DNA of 64,000 nt. It comes from an uncultured Methanobrevibacter sp. (GTDB lineage: Archaea; Methanobacteriota; Methanobacteria; Methanobacteriales; Methanobacteriaceae). The position numbers were made by a program, and so were the translations under genes. Below the pieces are notes generated by a model. That model saw only the letters and a program-made list of their open reading frames with translations. It was not told the origin of the DNA and did no database searches. This document shows positions 55,801 through 64,000 of the stretch, piece by piece. The stretch is from assembly GCA_900314635.1 (NCBI GenBank), contig OMVY01000002.1, positions 61,881-125,880 on the forward strand. Direction: 5' to 3'. Every line of letters starts with the position of its first letter. Position 1 is the first letter of the stretch.

Positions 55801-57591
55801 ATGTTAATCGAATTAAAAAGCAAATTAAGTGAGATTATGCATAAAGATAAATTTCCACTCTTTGCAGTGGTTGCATTCTCCATTTTCATATGTCTTGCAC
55901 TGATTATCATCAACAGCAGTTCGAACATACTCGGCCACAACTATCGTGATGCATACCTTTATCTGATTCAAGCATATCATTTTGCAGGAACCCCAATAGG
56001 AGGCTACGATTATGTGAATTATTATTCTCCTTTGATACCTTTCCTAACCTCACTATTATTCAGATTGGGTTTCGTAAGCGAGGCAAGCCTCTTTGCAGTT
56101 ACAGGACTGTTTTATCCAATAGCTGTAATCGGAATCTACTTCCTCCTTAATTTGAGATTTGACAAGTTCTACTCAATGCTTGGGGCCATCTTATATGGAA
56201 GCATGTCCATTAACCTGATGTGGACAGCCAATGGAACATTGGATATTCCATCAGTTGCATTATCCATCTGGGCCGTGTACTTCTTCATCAAAGGATTGGA
56301 AAGCAATCAGAAGTTCTTTTACCTGGCATTTCCTCTTTTAGTGCTTTCAGTCTTTGCCAAATATACAGGAGCCCTGACAATACTTGTAATGATGGTTTAC
56401 TTACTCTCAAAAAGGGATATTATTGGAAATTTTGTAAAATATATTAAAAATATAATCGGTGGAATAATAACAAGCTTCGTGTTCATTATTCCATTTCTAT
56501 CATATTATATCATAAACGGCCTGCCATTCGGATTCATCAATCAGGCAAGGGAGGTTTCAACAGAAACAATTTCCTCAAACACTGCCGCAGCTCCAGCTAA
56601 TGATTTGTTCTTCTATATTTCCAGTCTTCCAAGGTTCATATACAGCCCTCAAAAGATCTTAGGATATTTTATCTTACTTGTTGCAGCCGTCGGAGTAATC
56701 TATGGAATTTATAAACTAATCAATTATTTAAAAGAGCATTACAAAGATTCTGCAAACAAACTGGAGATTTCATTCTATCCTAAAATAAGATTGAATAAAA
56801 ACGTTTGCTTTATTGCATTGGCGGTTTCAATCATCATGATTATTTTAACATTTCTAACTGCCGGCATGACCTCATTCATAATAAGCGAATTGTTACTGCT
56901 TATTGGATTGGCAATATTTGCATCATGCTTCAACAGCATTTTCACAGATTTAGCAGACATCGATTATGTGAATGATAAGGAAACTTCAAGCAAATACAAG
57001 TATTTCAGATTTGATTTTGCAATGATCAGCTGGTTTTTAATCTATCTTGTTTTCTTCTCAAGCCATTTGATTAAAGCGGATAGGTATTTTACAGCACTTG
57101 TTCCAGGCTTCGTATTTATCCTGGTTTACAGCATAGAAAGAGTGACTTATCTCTTAAGAAATAATAATTCCAAATTCAATATCTCTAAAGAAAAAGCGGC
57201 GAAAGGATTTTTAGCAATGCTTTTGATACTGCTTTTAGCTGCAAGCATCGGATATCTTACAATAGACAGACATGACCCATTAGTTGATAATGAGATTGAA
57301 ACAGCCAAATGGATTGAAAGCAATGTGGATTATGAAAATATGACCATCTATGCAGACAGAGGACCGATTTATACATGGTATCTATCCAGCGAAGTCGATT
57401 ACTGTCCAAGCAGTGTAAATATAAGCGAACTTGGAGACTATCTCAATGAGCAGAATGCAAGTTATTATATAATGACTCCTCTTGAAGATAATGTGAATTA
57501 TGATTATTTCCAGAACAAAGATTCAATCGAAGGATTTACAAAAATAAAAACATTCGGCGAAGTCAAAGTTTACAAAAATAACGCCAAATGA
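55801..57591 (+). CDS. GT39/ArnT-like membrane glycosyltransferase
   Basis: 596 residues with about 11-12 membrane helices and a soluble C-terminal domain of about 90 residues. The first outer loop contains the acidic residue pattern expected of this group (HNYRDAYLYLIQAYHF; IGGYDYVNYYSPLIPFLTS). Such enzymes transfer sugars from polyprenyl-phosphate donors outside the membrane. The C-terminal part NVDYENMTIYADRGPIYTWY is outside. GGAG lies eight bases before ATG 55801; a TTG just ahead is less well placed. Substrate unknown. Confidence 0.82.
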   Translation: MLIELKSKLSEIMHKDKFPLFAVVAFSIFICLALIIINSSSNILGHNYRDAYLYLIQAYHFAGTPIGGYDYVNYYSPLIPFLTSLLFRLGFVSEASLFAVTGLFYPIAVIGIYFLLNLRFDKFYSMLGAILYGSMSINLMWTANGTLDIPSVALSIWAVYFFIKGLESNQKFFYLAFPLLVLSVFAKYTGALTILVMMVYLLSKRDIIGNFVKYIKNIIGGIITSFVFIIPFLSYYIINGLPFGFINQAREVSTETISSNTAAAPANDLFFYISSLPRFIYSPQKILGYFILLVAAVGVIYGIYKLINYLKEHYKDSANKLEISFYPKIRLNKNVCFIALAVSIIMIILTFLTAGMTSFIISELLLLIGLAIFASCFNSIFTDLADIDYVNDKETSSKYKYFRFDFAMISWFLIYLVFFSSHLIKADRYFTALVPGFVFILVYSIERVTYLLRNNNSKFNISKEKAAKGFLAMLLILLLAASIGYLTIDRHDPLVDNEIETAKWIESNVDYENMTIYADRGPIYTWYLSSEVDYCPSSVNISELGDYLNEQNASYYIMTPLEDNVNYDYFQNKDSIEGFTKIKTFGEVKVYKNNAK

Positions 57592-57701
57592 TAAGATAGA
57601 ATTAAAAATTCATAATGAAAAAAAGTTAAAAAAGGGAATTGATTGCATCCCCTAAGGAAATATTTAAAATACGCCCACAGAACCCAATACTAAAAAAACC
57701 T

Positions 57702-58571
57702 TTAAAATATACCAAAACTAAATGAACCCAATACAAATGCCAAAAAGCTAATCATCATAGCTATTTTCAAATATTTGGATACCTTGGCACAGGTCTCTTC
57801 AGGCGGATTTAATTTTAAAGAATATGCACTATATAAGAAGATTATAATCGGAACTACCATTATCACCATGTATAACATATTGAAGATATGATAAATATAA
57901 AGAATCGGACACATTAAAGTTGTTACCACAATCAGAATAATTGAGATGATTGAAGGAATCTTCTTGCCGTATAAAATCGGGAAAGTTCTTGCACCTTCAA
58001 GCTTGTCCCCTTCAATGTCCTCCATATCCTTAACAATCTCCCTTGCAAGGGTCATGAATGTTGCAAAAAGACCTAGGATAATGGACACATGCAAATAATA
58101 AGTGGAATCCAATGCAGCTGAAACAACAGTTCCCGCGATAACAAAGCAGAATCCTGTAAGCACTGCCACAGTAATATTTCCAACCAAAGGCATTGCCTTG
58201 AGATTTCTTGCATAGAAATACATTATTATACAGGCTATAACCACGATTACGGATATCCATATGCTGTTTATCATATAACTAACTATGAAACTTAGGATTA
58301 TTGCAATTGCAAAGAGGAAAAATGCATAATTTCTAGCATTCTCAACAGATATTCTCCCAGATGGAATCGGACGATGAGGCTTGTTGACTTCATCTATTTT
58401 CACATCAAAAACATCGTTGATAGTATTTCCAGCTCCAGTAGCAAAAAAAACAATTAAAGCGCATAGAATAATTGGCAGTTCATAATAATGCCCTACAAAC
58501 ATCATCAGGATTACTGCAATAGCTGCCATAACCGCATTTCCAAATCTTAGTATTTCCAAATAAGCATTCAT
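57702..58571 (-). CDS. Digeranylgeranylglyceryl phosphate synthase (UbiA family)
   Basis: 289 residues with about eight membrane helices. Prenyl-diphosphate motifs: NDVFDVKIDEVNKPHRPIPS at 52-71 and DMEDIEGDKLEGARTFPI near 182. It adds the second geranylgeranyl chain to make the archaeal ether-lipid core. GAGG precedes the ATG. The neighbour ino1 (60.5 kb) and pssA (6.4 kb) belong to the same lipid pathway. Confidence 0.92.
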   Translation of the reverse strand: MNAYLEILRFGNAVMAAIAVILMMFVGHYYELPIILCALIVFFATGAGNTINDVFDVKIDEVNKPHRPIPSGRISVENARNYAFFLFAIAIILSFIVSYMINSIWISVIVVIACIIMYFYARNLKAMPLVGNITVAVLTGFCFVIAGTVVSAALDSTYYLHVSIILGLFATFMTLAREIVKDMEDIEGDKLEGARTFPILYGKKIPSIISIILIVVTTLMCPILYIYHIFNMLYMVIMVVPIIIFLYSAYSLKLNPPEETCAKVSKYLKIAMMISFLAFVLGSFSFGIF

Positions 58572-58737
58572 GATATCCTCATTAAAATCTTTTTAAAATA
58601 TGATTATTTAAAATATTGGTCTGAAATTATATAAAACTTATTAATCCTAATCTAATAAAACTTCTTAAACCTCAACTAATGAAATAGTTCTGAAATCCAA
58701 ATAATAATCCACAAATCAATTAACAAATTCGTAAAAA

Positions 58738-60138
58738 TCAGGACAAATCATCTAGGAGTTTTGCAAATTTACCTGCCATGGTTTCCATGGAATATTCTTC
58801 AATATCCAAATTGGAATCTAAGTTGATGGCTCCTTTTTCCATAAATTCATCATAAAACTTCAATATGGCATTTTTTGTATCTTCAAGGTTAGCTACGTGA
58901 TAACCTATCCCTGTCTTGTCGATTAAATCTTTTAATGAGCCTGATTTATACCCTATTGAGAGAACCGGCTTGGCCAATGCAAAATATTCATAGATCTTGC
59001 CAGGTATGAACATCTGCTCATCGGGACTGTTCCATGAGATTAAAAGCAAAATATCGGACTGTGCTTCCTTTTCCAAAACCGTCTTATGAGGCACTTTTCC
59101 TCCGATATTTAAAATATCCGAAAGACCATATTCTCCGGCAATATCCAACAGGTTTCCACTGTCTCCATAAAAGCTAATATCCAATTTGGAAGAGTCTATT
59201 TTTTTCTCATTCTCCAGTTCCCTTATTGCCTTGAACAATAATGTAGGATCTCTTTTTCCAGAATACAATGACCCGGCATAAATGAATTTTAATTTAGCAT
59301 TATCTGGACTATCCTCTAATAAATCCTGAGACTTAGAACCACTTAGATTTTGATTATCCTCCAAAACAGGAGCCTTGCTTTCATTTAAAACTTCATCGAT
59401 TACCCTGAAGTCCTCCTTGCTATAGCCTGAAAGTATTGGAACTATTTTCTTATCAGGATGCAGTGTAGCTAATGTTTGAGCCGCAAGATCAGTTGTTACA
59501 GTTAAAACATCCACATCTTCAAATGTTTTCATCTCAAGATTGCGCTCAAAACGAGTTCTTATTGCTGTATGGGAAACATATGGATTCAAATTCCAGAGAT
59601 CCCTCAAATCAGCAATCCAAGGTATTCCATATTTTCGTTTAAGGTCTTTTGCAATGGTATGGCAGGTAATAGGCCATGAAGAGCTGATGATTCCTACAAT
59701 CTCCTCTTTTTCAATAATCTCACACGCCGCCTTGAAGGCGGGGTCATGCCAGTACTTCATGCCATCCGGATAAGCTAAAACCTCCCCTGCAAGTGAAATG
59801 GCTTTGGAAACTATCGGATTTCCTACAGAAATTGAATCCCTCAACTTGCTATTGGGAGCAGCGGATTCTTCAGCATGATTGGAATCTCCATCATTGGAGA
59901 GAGAAGAATTTTTCAAAGGGAATTTAGAAAGGTAATGGGAAAACATATCCTCATATTCAGTGGTAATTATGCAAGCATCCAAATCCTCATTTTCCGAAGG
60001 AGTAAAACCCAAGTCCGGCACGATAACAATCGGTTCATATCCGAAAGATGGGAGATATTCCGCCAAACCTCTCAAACGCTTGGAAGCTATTTCATTTACC
60101 TGATTAAAATAAAATGCTATAAGGATAACTTTCTTCAT
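58738..60138 (-). CDS. GT4-type glycosyltransferase
   Basis: 466 residues. The opening KKVILIAFYFNQVNEIASKR with RLRGLAEYLPSFGYEPIVIV, the centre FIYAGSLYSGKRDPTLLFKA, and the end MFIPGKIYEYFALAKPVLSI match sugar transferases related to wall/capsule GT4 enzymes. An inserted Ser/Asn/Glu-rich loop near 75-95 (SSLSNDGDSNHAEESAA) and another near 255-275 lengthen it. No membrane helix. Donor and acceptor unknown; it may act on inositol lipid or surface glycans. Confidence 0.85.
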   Translation of the reverse strand: MKKVILIAFYFNQVNEIASKRLRGLAEYLPSFGYEPIVIVPDLGFTPSENEDLDACIITTEYEDMFSHYLSKFPLKNSSLSNDGDSNHAEESAAPNSKLRDSISVGNPIVSKAISLAGEVLAYPDGMKYWHDPAFKAACEIIEKEEIVGIISSSWPITCHTIAKDLKRKYGIPWIADLRDLWNLNPYVSHTAIRTRFERNLEMKTFEDVDVLTVTTDLAAQTLATLHPDKKIVPILSGYSKEDFRVIDEVLNESKAPVLEDNQNLSGSKSQDLLEDSPDNAKLKFIYAGSLYSGKRDPTLLFKAIRELENEKKIDSSKLDISFYGDSGNLLDIAGEYGLSDILNIGGKVPHKTVLEKEAQSDILLLISWNSPDEQMFIPGKIYEYFALAKPVLSIGYKSGSLKDLIDKTGIGYHVANLEDTKNAILKFYDEFMEKGAINLDSNLDIEEYSMETMAGKFAKLLDDLS

Positions 60139-60481
60139 AATACCACCAAATTAAATCAAATCAAGATTGGCCATGAAAAATATTTCATTTATTAATGCCA
60201 TAAAAATTCCGCAAAGAAAAAATATTTTTTAAATCTACTGTTATAACGAAAAAATTCATCATAACCCAAGTAAAAAAAATATTTTTATATAGTATAATTG
60301 CAATAATTAATAATAGTATATAATTTTATTTATTAATTGTGCTATTAATTTTAATCCCCTTTAGAAAATTAATGGTTTGATTAACTAATCGAAAACAATT
60401 AATAATATGATTTATAACTTAAAGATTATTTTATAAAACATTAACTGACTATTTTAGTATTTTTTAAAAGATGGTGAACTT
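60139..60481. promoter_or_regulatory. Divergent gap upstream of ino1
   Basis: TTTTTATATAG at about 60282-60292 looks like an archaeal TATA box for ino1 with a leader near 165 bases; TATA-like stretches closer to the gene (60315-60330) are alternatives. GGTGA lies just before the ino1 ATG. No coding frame. Confidence 0.4.
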
Positions 60482-61576
60482 ATGAGTAAGATTAAAATAG
60501 CTATTGTAGGAATTGGTAACTGTGCCAGCTCCCTCATTCAAGGAATTTACTATTACGAAGATAAAAAACCAGAAGATGCCATTGGATTGATGCATTGGAA
60601 AATCGGTGATTGGGATCCAACCGACATCGAAGTTGTAGCAGCATTTGATGTCGATGAGAGAAAAGTTGGAAAAACTATCGATGAAGCTATTTTTGCAAAA
60701 CCAAACTGCACCACAATATTCCAGGAAGAAATTCCTAAATCAGATGTGAAAGTTTCAATGGGACATGTTTTAGATGGTGTTGCAGAACACATGCAGAACT
60801 TTGATGAAGATTACACATTTAAAGTATCCGATGCAGAACCGGTTGATGTTGTAGAGGTTTTAAAAGAAAGCGGAGCAGAAATGTTACTCAGCTACTTGCC
60901 TGTAGGTTCAGAAGAAGCAGCCAGATTCTATGCACAATGTGCACTGGATGCTGGAATAGGTTACATAAACTGCATGCCTGTGTTTATTGTAAGCGACCCT
61001 GAATGGGAAGCAAAATTCAGAGAAAAAGGCATTCCTGCAGTTGGTGACGATATTAAAGCTCAAATAGGTGCAACCATCACTCATAGAACCCTTGCAAACT
61101 TATTCAAGGAAAGAGGAGTTAAATTAGACAGAACATACCAAATCAACACTGGAGGAAACACTGACTTCATGAACATGCTCAACAGACACAGATTGGATTC
61201 TAAAAAAGTTTCCAAAACCGAAGCGGTTCAATCAGTTCTTGCTGAGAGAATGGATCCTCAAGACATCCACATCGGACCTAGTGACTATGTCCCATGGCAA
61301 AAGGATAATAAGATCTGTTTCTTGAGAATGGAAGGAAGGACCTTTGGTGACGTTCCAATGAACATCGAACTTAGATTAAGCGTTGAAGACTCACCAAACT
61401 CCGCAGGATGTGTTATTGATGCTATCCGCTGCTGTAAATTAGCTCTTGAAAGAGGAATCGGAGGACAATTGACTTCCATTTCATCATATACCATGAAACA
61501 TCCGCCAGTACAATTTACTGATGATGAAGCAGCTGCTAGTGTTGAAGCATTTATTAATGGTGAAATCGAACGTTAG
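60482..61576 (+). CDS. ino1: Inositol-3-phosphate synthase
   Basis: 364 residues. The NAD site is IAIVGIGNCASSLIQGIYYY at the start, and YINCMPVFIVSDPEWEAKF, VGDDIKAQIGATITHRTLA and TGGNTDFMNMLNRHR are conserved blocks of the short archaeal/actinobacterial-type enzyme. It converts glucose-6-phosphate to inositol-3-phosphate, the head group precursor of archaetidylinositol. GGTGA lies ahead of the ATG. The stop lies in a stem-loop. Confidence 0.94.
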   Translation: MSKIKIAIVGIGNCASSLIQGIYYYEDKKPEDAIGLMHWKIGDWDPTDIEVVAAFDVDERKVGKTIDEAIFAKPNCTTIFQEEIPKSDVKVSMGHVLDGVAEHMQNFDEDYTFKVSDAEPVDVVEVLKESGAEMLLSYLPVGSEEAARFYAQCALDAGIGYINCMPVFIVSDPEWEAKFREKGIPAVGDDIKAQIGATITHRTLANLFKERGVKLDRTYQINTGGNTDFMNMLNRHRLDSKKVSKTEAVQSVLAERMDPQDIHIGPSDYVPWQKDNKICFLRMEGRTFGDVPMNIELRLSVEDSPNSAGCVIDAIRCCKLALERGIGGQLTSISSYTMKHPPVQFTDDEAAASVEAFINGEIER

Positions 61577-61610
61577 AATTTTTATTCTAACTCTTACTTT
61601 TTTTATTTTA
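61572..61610 (+). terminator. Stem-loop and U-run at the ino1 stop codon
   Basis: GTTAGAAT at 61572-61579 pairs perfectly with ATTCTAAC at 61584-61591 across a TTTT loop, then a T-rich run follows (61598-61609). The stop codon TAG (61574-61576) lies inside the left arm. Confidence 0.72.
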
Positions 61611-61798
61611 AATATTTATCAAATATTATTCATTGAACTTTTTTTTATCCATTTACAGAAAACAATTTTTTTAATACAATATTTTACATTCTATCAATGA
61701 AAAAATGGATAACCCTTTTTTATTCAATTAATGTTTATCTTATTATCATTATTTGGTGATAAAAATCGTTAAGTTTTATTAGTATAATAAACAAAATA

Positions 61799-61809
61799 TA
61801 TTTATATAA
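61799..61809 (+). promoter_or_regulatory. Probable TATA box of pycB
   Basis: TATTTATATAA lies about 90 bases before the pycB ATG in a gap (61611-61898) that is otherwise A/T-rich with no coding frame. AGGTG before the ATG is the ribosome site. A second TATA-like stretch at 61835-61842 is possible. Confidence 0.4.
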
Positions 61810-61898
61810 TGTAAAATTTTATTCTTATATGTTAGAAAATAAATTTTCAATTATAATAATTAAAAATTCATCCAATTAAAGATTAGTGAGGTGTAAAA

Positions 61899-63608
61899 AT
61901 GGTACAACTTATGGAAACAGCTCTTAGAGATGCACATCAATCACTCTTAGCTACAAGAATGAGAACCCGTGACATGACTCCAATAGCCGAAGAAATGGAC
62001 AAAGTAGGTTATTTTGCAATTGAAGCTTGGGGTGGAGCAACATTTGATTCATGCATAAGATATTTAAATGAAGATCCTTGGGAAAGATTAAGAAGCATTA
62101 AGGAAAAACTCTCCAGAACTCCACTGCAAATGCTGGTCCGAGGACAAAACTTAGTAGGATACAAACATTACCCTGATGATATTGTTACTAAATTTATTGA
62201 AAAATCATATGAAAACGGTGTAGATAACTTTAGAGTATTCGATGCATTGAATGATGTAAGAAACATGGAACAATGCATTAAAGTTGCAAAACAGCAAGGT
62301 GCACATGTTCAAGGTACTTTAAGTTACACTATAAGCCCAGTTCATAATGTTGATACCTTTGTTGAAATAGCAAAGGAACTTGAAGCTTTGGAATGTGACT
62401 CACTGGCCATTAAAGATATGGCAGGCCTGATCACACCTGCAAGCGTTTATGAATTGGTTTCAAGATTAAAAGAAGAAACTGACTTGCTTATAGACTTGCA
62501 TTCTCATTGTACCAGCGGTATGACACCGGTAAGTTATTATGCTGCTTGTCAGGCAGGCGTGGATATTTTAGATACTGCAATCTCACCTCTTGCATGGGGT
62601 ACATCACAGCCACCGACTGAAAGTATTGTTGCAGCTCTTCAAGGAACAGAATTTGATACCGGTCTCGACTTGAAAGTATTAAACCAAATCAAGAAATACT
62701 TTGAGGACATCAGAGAGAAATACGGTTCATTAATTGATCCTATCAGTGAAAGAATCGATACTGATGTTTTATTATACCAGATTCCAGGAGGAATGCTTTC
62801 AAACTTAATTTCACAATTAAAAGAGCAAAACGCTCTTGACAGATACAATGACGTATTGGATGAAATGCCACGTGTGAGAGCCGATATGGGATACCCTCCT
62901 CTTGTAACTCCTACCAGCCAGATTGTAGGTATCCAATCAGTAATGAATGTATTGAGTGGAGAAAGATACAAGACCGTATCCAATGAAGTCAAGGAGTATA
63001 TGAAAGGAAACTATGGCCGTTCTCCTGCACCGGTTAACAGTGAAATCTACAAAAAAATCATCGGTGATGAAGAGCCTATCGAATGCAGACCTGCAGATCT
63101 TTTAGAGCCTGAATTCGACAAGTTTAAAAAAGAAGGAGAAGCCGAAGGACTCATCAAATGCGAAGAGGATGTCATTACCCTTGCGCTTTACCCTGCAGTT
63201 GCCAAGAAATTCTTGAAAGGCGAAGCTCAGGAAGAAGAACTCCTGCCTGCTCAACAATTAGTTGAAAGCAATCAATTAAGTGCAATTCCTACAGAATATG
63301 CTGTTGAAGTAGATGGAGACGTATTTGATGTTAAGATCATACCTACTGGATTCATGGAAATCGAAGAGACTGAAAAAGGTCCATTCACTCCTGTGGAAGG
63401 TGGAATTACTTCATCCATGCAAGGAATGGTTTTAAAAATCAAAGTAAACGTTGGAGACAAAGTTACTAAAGGTTCTGTTGTAGCAGTGCTCGAAGCTATG
63501 AAAATGGAAAACGACATCCAAGCTGAAAGCGATGGTGTTGTTGAAGAAATTTTCGTATCTGAAGGAGATACTGTTAATGCAGGAGACACCTTGATGGTAA
63601 TTAAATAA
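61899..63608 (+). CDS. pycB: Pyruvate carboxylase subunit B
   Basis: 569 residues. The carboxyltransferase barrel has METALRDAHQSLLATRMRTR, the catalytic Lys172 in SLAIKDMAG and DLHSHCTSGMTPVSY with metal His residues. A biotin carrier domain ends the protein with Lys535 in VLEAMKMENDI. It carries carboxyl from biotin to pyruvate, giving oxaloacetate that feeds the 2-oxoglutarate branch ending at KorABCD. Subunit A (biotin carboxylase) is not in this window. GAGGTG lies before the ATG. Confidence 0.96.
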   Translation: MVQLMETALRDAHQSLLATRMRTRDMTPIAEEMDKVGYFAIEAWGGATFDSCIRYLNEDPWERLRSIKEKLSRTPLQMLVRGQNLVGYKHYPDDIVTKFIEKSYENGVDNFRVFDALNDVRNMEQCIKVAKQQGAHVQGTLSYTISPVHNVDTFVEIAKELEALECDSLAIKDMAGLITPASVYELVSRLKEETDLLIDLHSHCTSGMTPVSYYAACQAGVDILDTAISPLAWGTSQPPTESIVAALQGTEFDTGLDLKVLNQIKKYFEDIREKYGSLIDPISERIDTDVLLYQIPGGMLSNLISQLKEQNALDRYNDVLDEMPRVRADMGYPPLVTPTSQIVGIQSVMNVLSGERYKTVSNEVKEYMKGNYGRSPAPVNSEIYKKIIGDEEPIECRPADLLEPEFDKFKKEGEAEGLIKCEEDVITLALYPAVAKKFLKGEAQEEELLPAQQLVESNQLSAIPTEYAVEVDGDVFDVKIIPTGFMEIEETEKGPFTPVEGGITSSMQGMVLKIKVNVGDKVTKGSVVAVLEAMKMENDIQAESDGVVEEIFVSEGDTVNAGDTLMVIK

Positions 63609-63612
63609 ATAT

Positions 63613-63655
63613 AGAGATTTTTATCTCTTTATTTTTTCTTTTTTTCTTTTTTTTC
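63613..63655 (+). terminator. Stem-loop and U-run after pycB
   Basis: AGAGAT at 63613-63618 pairs with ATCTCT at 63623-63628 across TTTT, followed by long T-runs to about 63655. It begins five bases after the stop. Confidence 0.68.
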
Positions 63656-63699
63656 AGTTTTATTTTCAATTTGAAACTTTAACATATAACTAATTTTCA

Positions 63700-63860
63700 C
63701 ATATTCACAAAATTGCTTACACTCACATATTTTAACAAATCCCCAAATATTCTCAGTATTGCTTACACTCCCATATTTTACATTTTACATATTATGCCAT
63801 TAAAAAATAGATTACACTCACATATTTACTATTTACATATTATGTCTTTAAAAAACTATT
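63700..63860. repeat. Interleaved imperfect repeats after pycB
   Basis: ATTGCTTACACTC then ACATATTTTA occurs at about 63713 and, with one change, at about 63765; a third TTACACTCACATATTTA is at about 63812. TTTACATATTATG then CATTAAAAAA occurs at about 63785 and 63832. Period about 47-52 bases. No spacer regularity of a CRISPR. Confidence 0.6.
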
Positions 63861-63933
63861 TTTAAAAAACAAATCAATAAGTATTAAAAGAGAAAAGCAT
63901 CTATTATAGTAGTTTACCAAACTTTTATTATAG

Positions 63934-64000
63934 ATGACTGACAAAAAGTATATTATGTCAGGAAAATCAAAAATTAATCTGGAAGAAATAATCACAAAAG
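63934..64000 (+). CDS. Start of a gene running off the window (tentative)
   Basis: From ATG 63934 the frame is open to the end: MTDKKYIMSGKSKINLEEII plus TK. KYIMSGKSKINLEEIITK vaguely resembles the start of pseudomurein-binding repeats of Methanobrevibacter surface proteins, but there is no signal peptide and 22 codons are too few. No clear ribosome site; a second ATG is at 63955. CATCTAT/ATAGATG arms at 63898-63904 and 63930-63936 bracket the start. Confidence 0.3.
   Translation, partial: MTDKKYIMSGKSKINLEEIITK

Overview
The window looks like chromosome of a Methanobrevibacter-type methanogen (Methanobacteriales). Support comes from very low G+C, A/T-rich gaps, GGTGA/GGAGG/GTGAT ribosome-binding sites, F420 genes (cofE, cofD), the methyl-coenzyme M reductase activator AtwA, methanogenesis marker 9, archaeal purO, gch3 and mptD, topoisomerase VI, archaeal lipid genes, and an MreB typical of pseudomurein-walled methanogens. 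The species cannot be set from sequence alone. About 53 protein genes are supported; two are cut by the window edges and one is split by a frameshift. I see no rRNA, tRNA, CRISPR array, insertion sequence or prophage.

Layout. 1-2.3 kb: korDABC, 2-oxoglutarate:ferredoxin oxidoreductase. 2.7-7.6 kb: mptD, a sortase, a DUF515-like membrane protein and archaetidylserine synthase, suggesting an envelope theme. 8-15 kb: a conserved hypothetical, mreB, rnhB, an ExbB/ExbD pair, purO and cofE. 15-24 kb: zinc-ribbon protein, cofD, gch3 with its MJ0144-type neighbour, a UPF0251 regulator, atwA, marker 9, precorrin-2 dehydrogenase and hemA, so mostly coenzyme and tetrapyrrole supply for methanogenesis. 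24-29 kb: AAA+ ATPase, endonuclease IV-like protein, archaeal GAPDH, membrane methyltransferase. 29-32 kb: metal-efflux P-type ATPase with two CsoR-like repressors and two matching operators. 32-39 kb: an information-processing cluster on the minus strand (aIF1A, rio1, KH/Dim2, top6B, top6A). 39-45 kb: moeA, a GyrI-like protein, a coiled-coil protein, a PmbA-like protease homologue, phosphoglycolate phosphatase, hypD.

45-60 kb is the surface-glycan accessory region. It holds a NeuA-PseG fusion, NeuB, a glycosyltransferase-like protein, a flippase, a hexapeptide acyltransferase, two GT4 enzymes, a GT39-like membrane enzyme and the lipid prenyltransferase DGGGP synthase. Within it lies a gene split by a 5-nt duplication inside a 30-bp coding repeat; the protein carries zinc ribbons and a recurring IIPIHAE motif. 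60-64 kb: ino1 (inositol lipid headgroups) and pycB.

Three genome-wide habits stand out. (1) Many gaps carry short imperfect tandem duplications of 23-52 bp, several of which copy the first or last codons of the adjacent gene. (2) Several genes end in a stem-loop plus U-run that resembles bacterial intrinsic terminators. (3) Several ATG-less starts (TTG/GTG) are clearly fixed by Shine-Dalgarno spacing. The best candidates for something undescribed are the split IIPIHAE protein, the metal regulon with mosaic csoR copies, the nonulosonic-acid locus, and the sortase/DUF515/archaetidylserine synthase neighbourhood.
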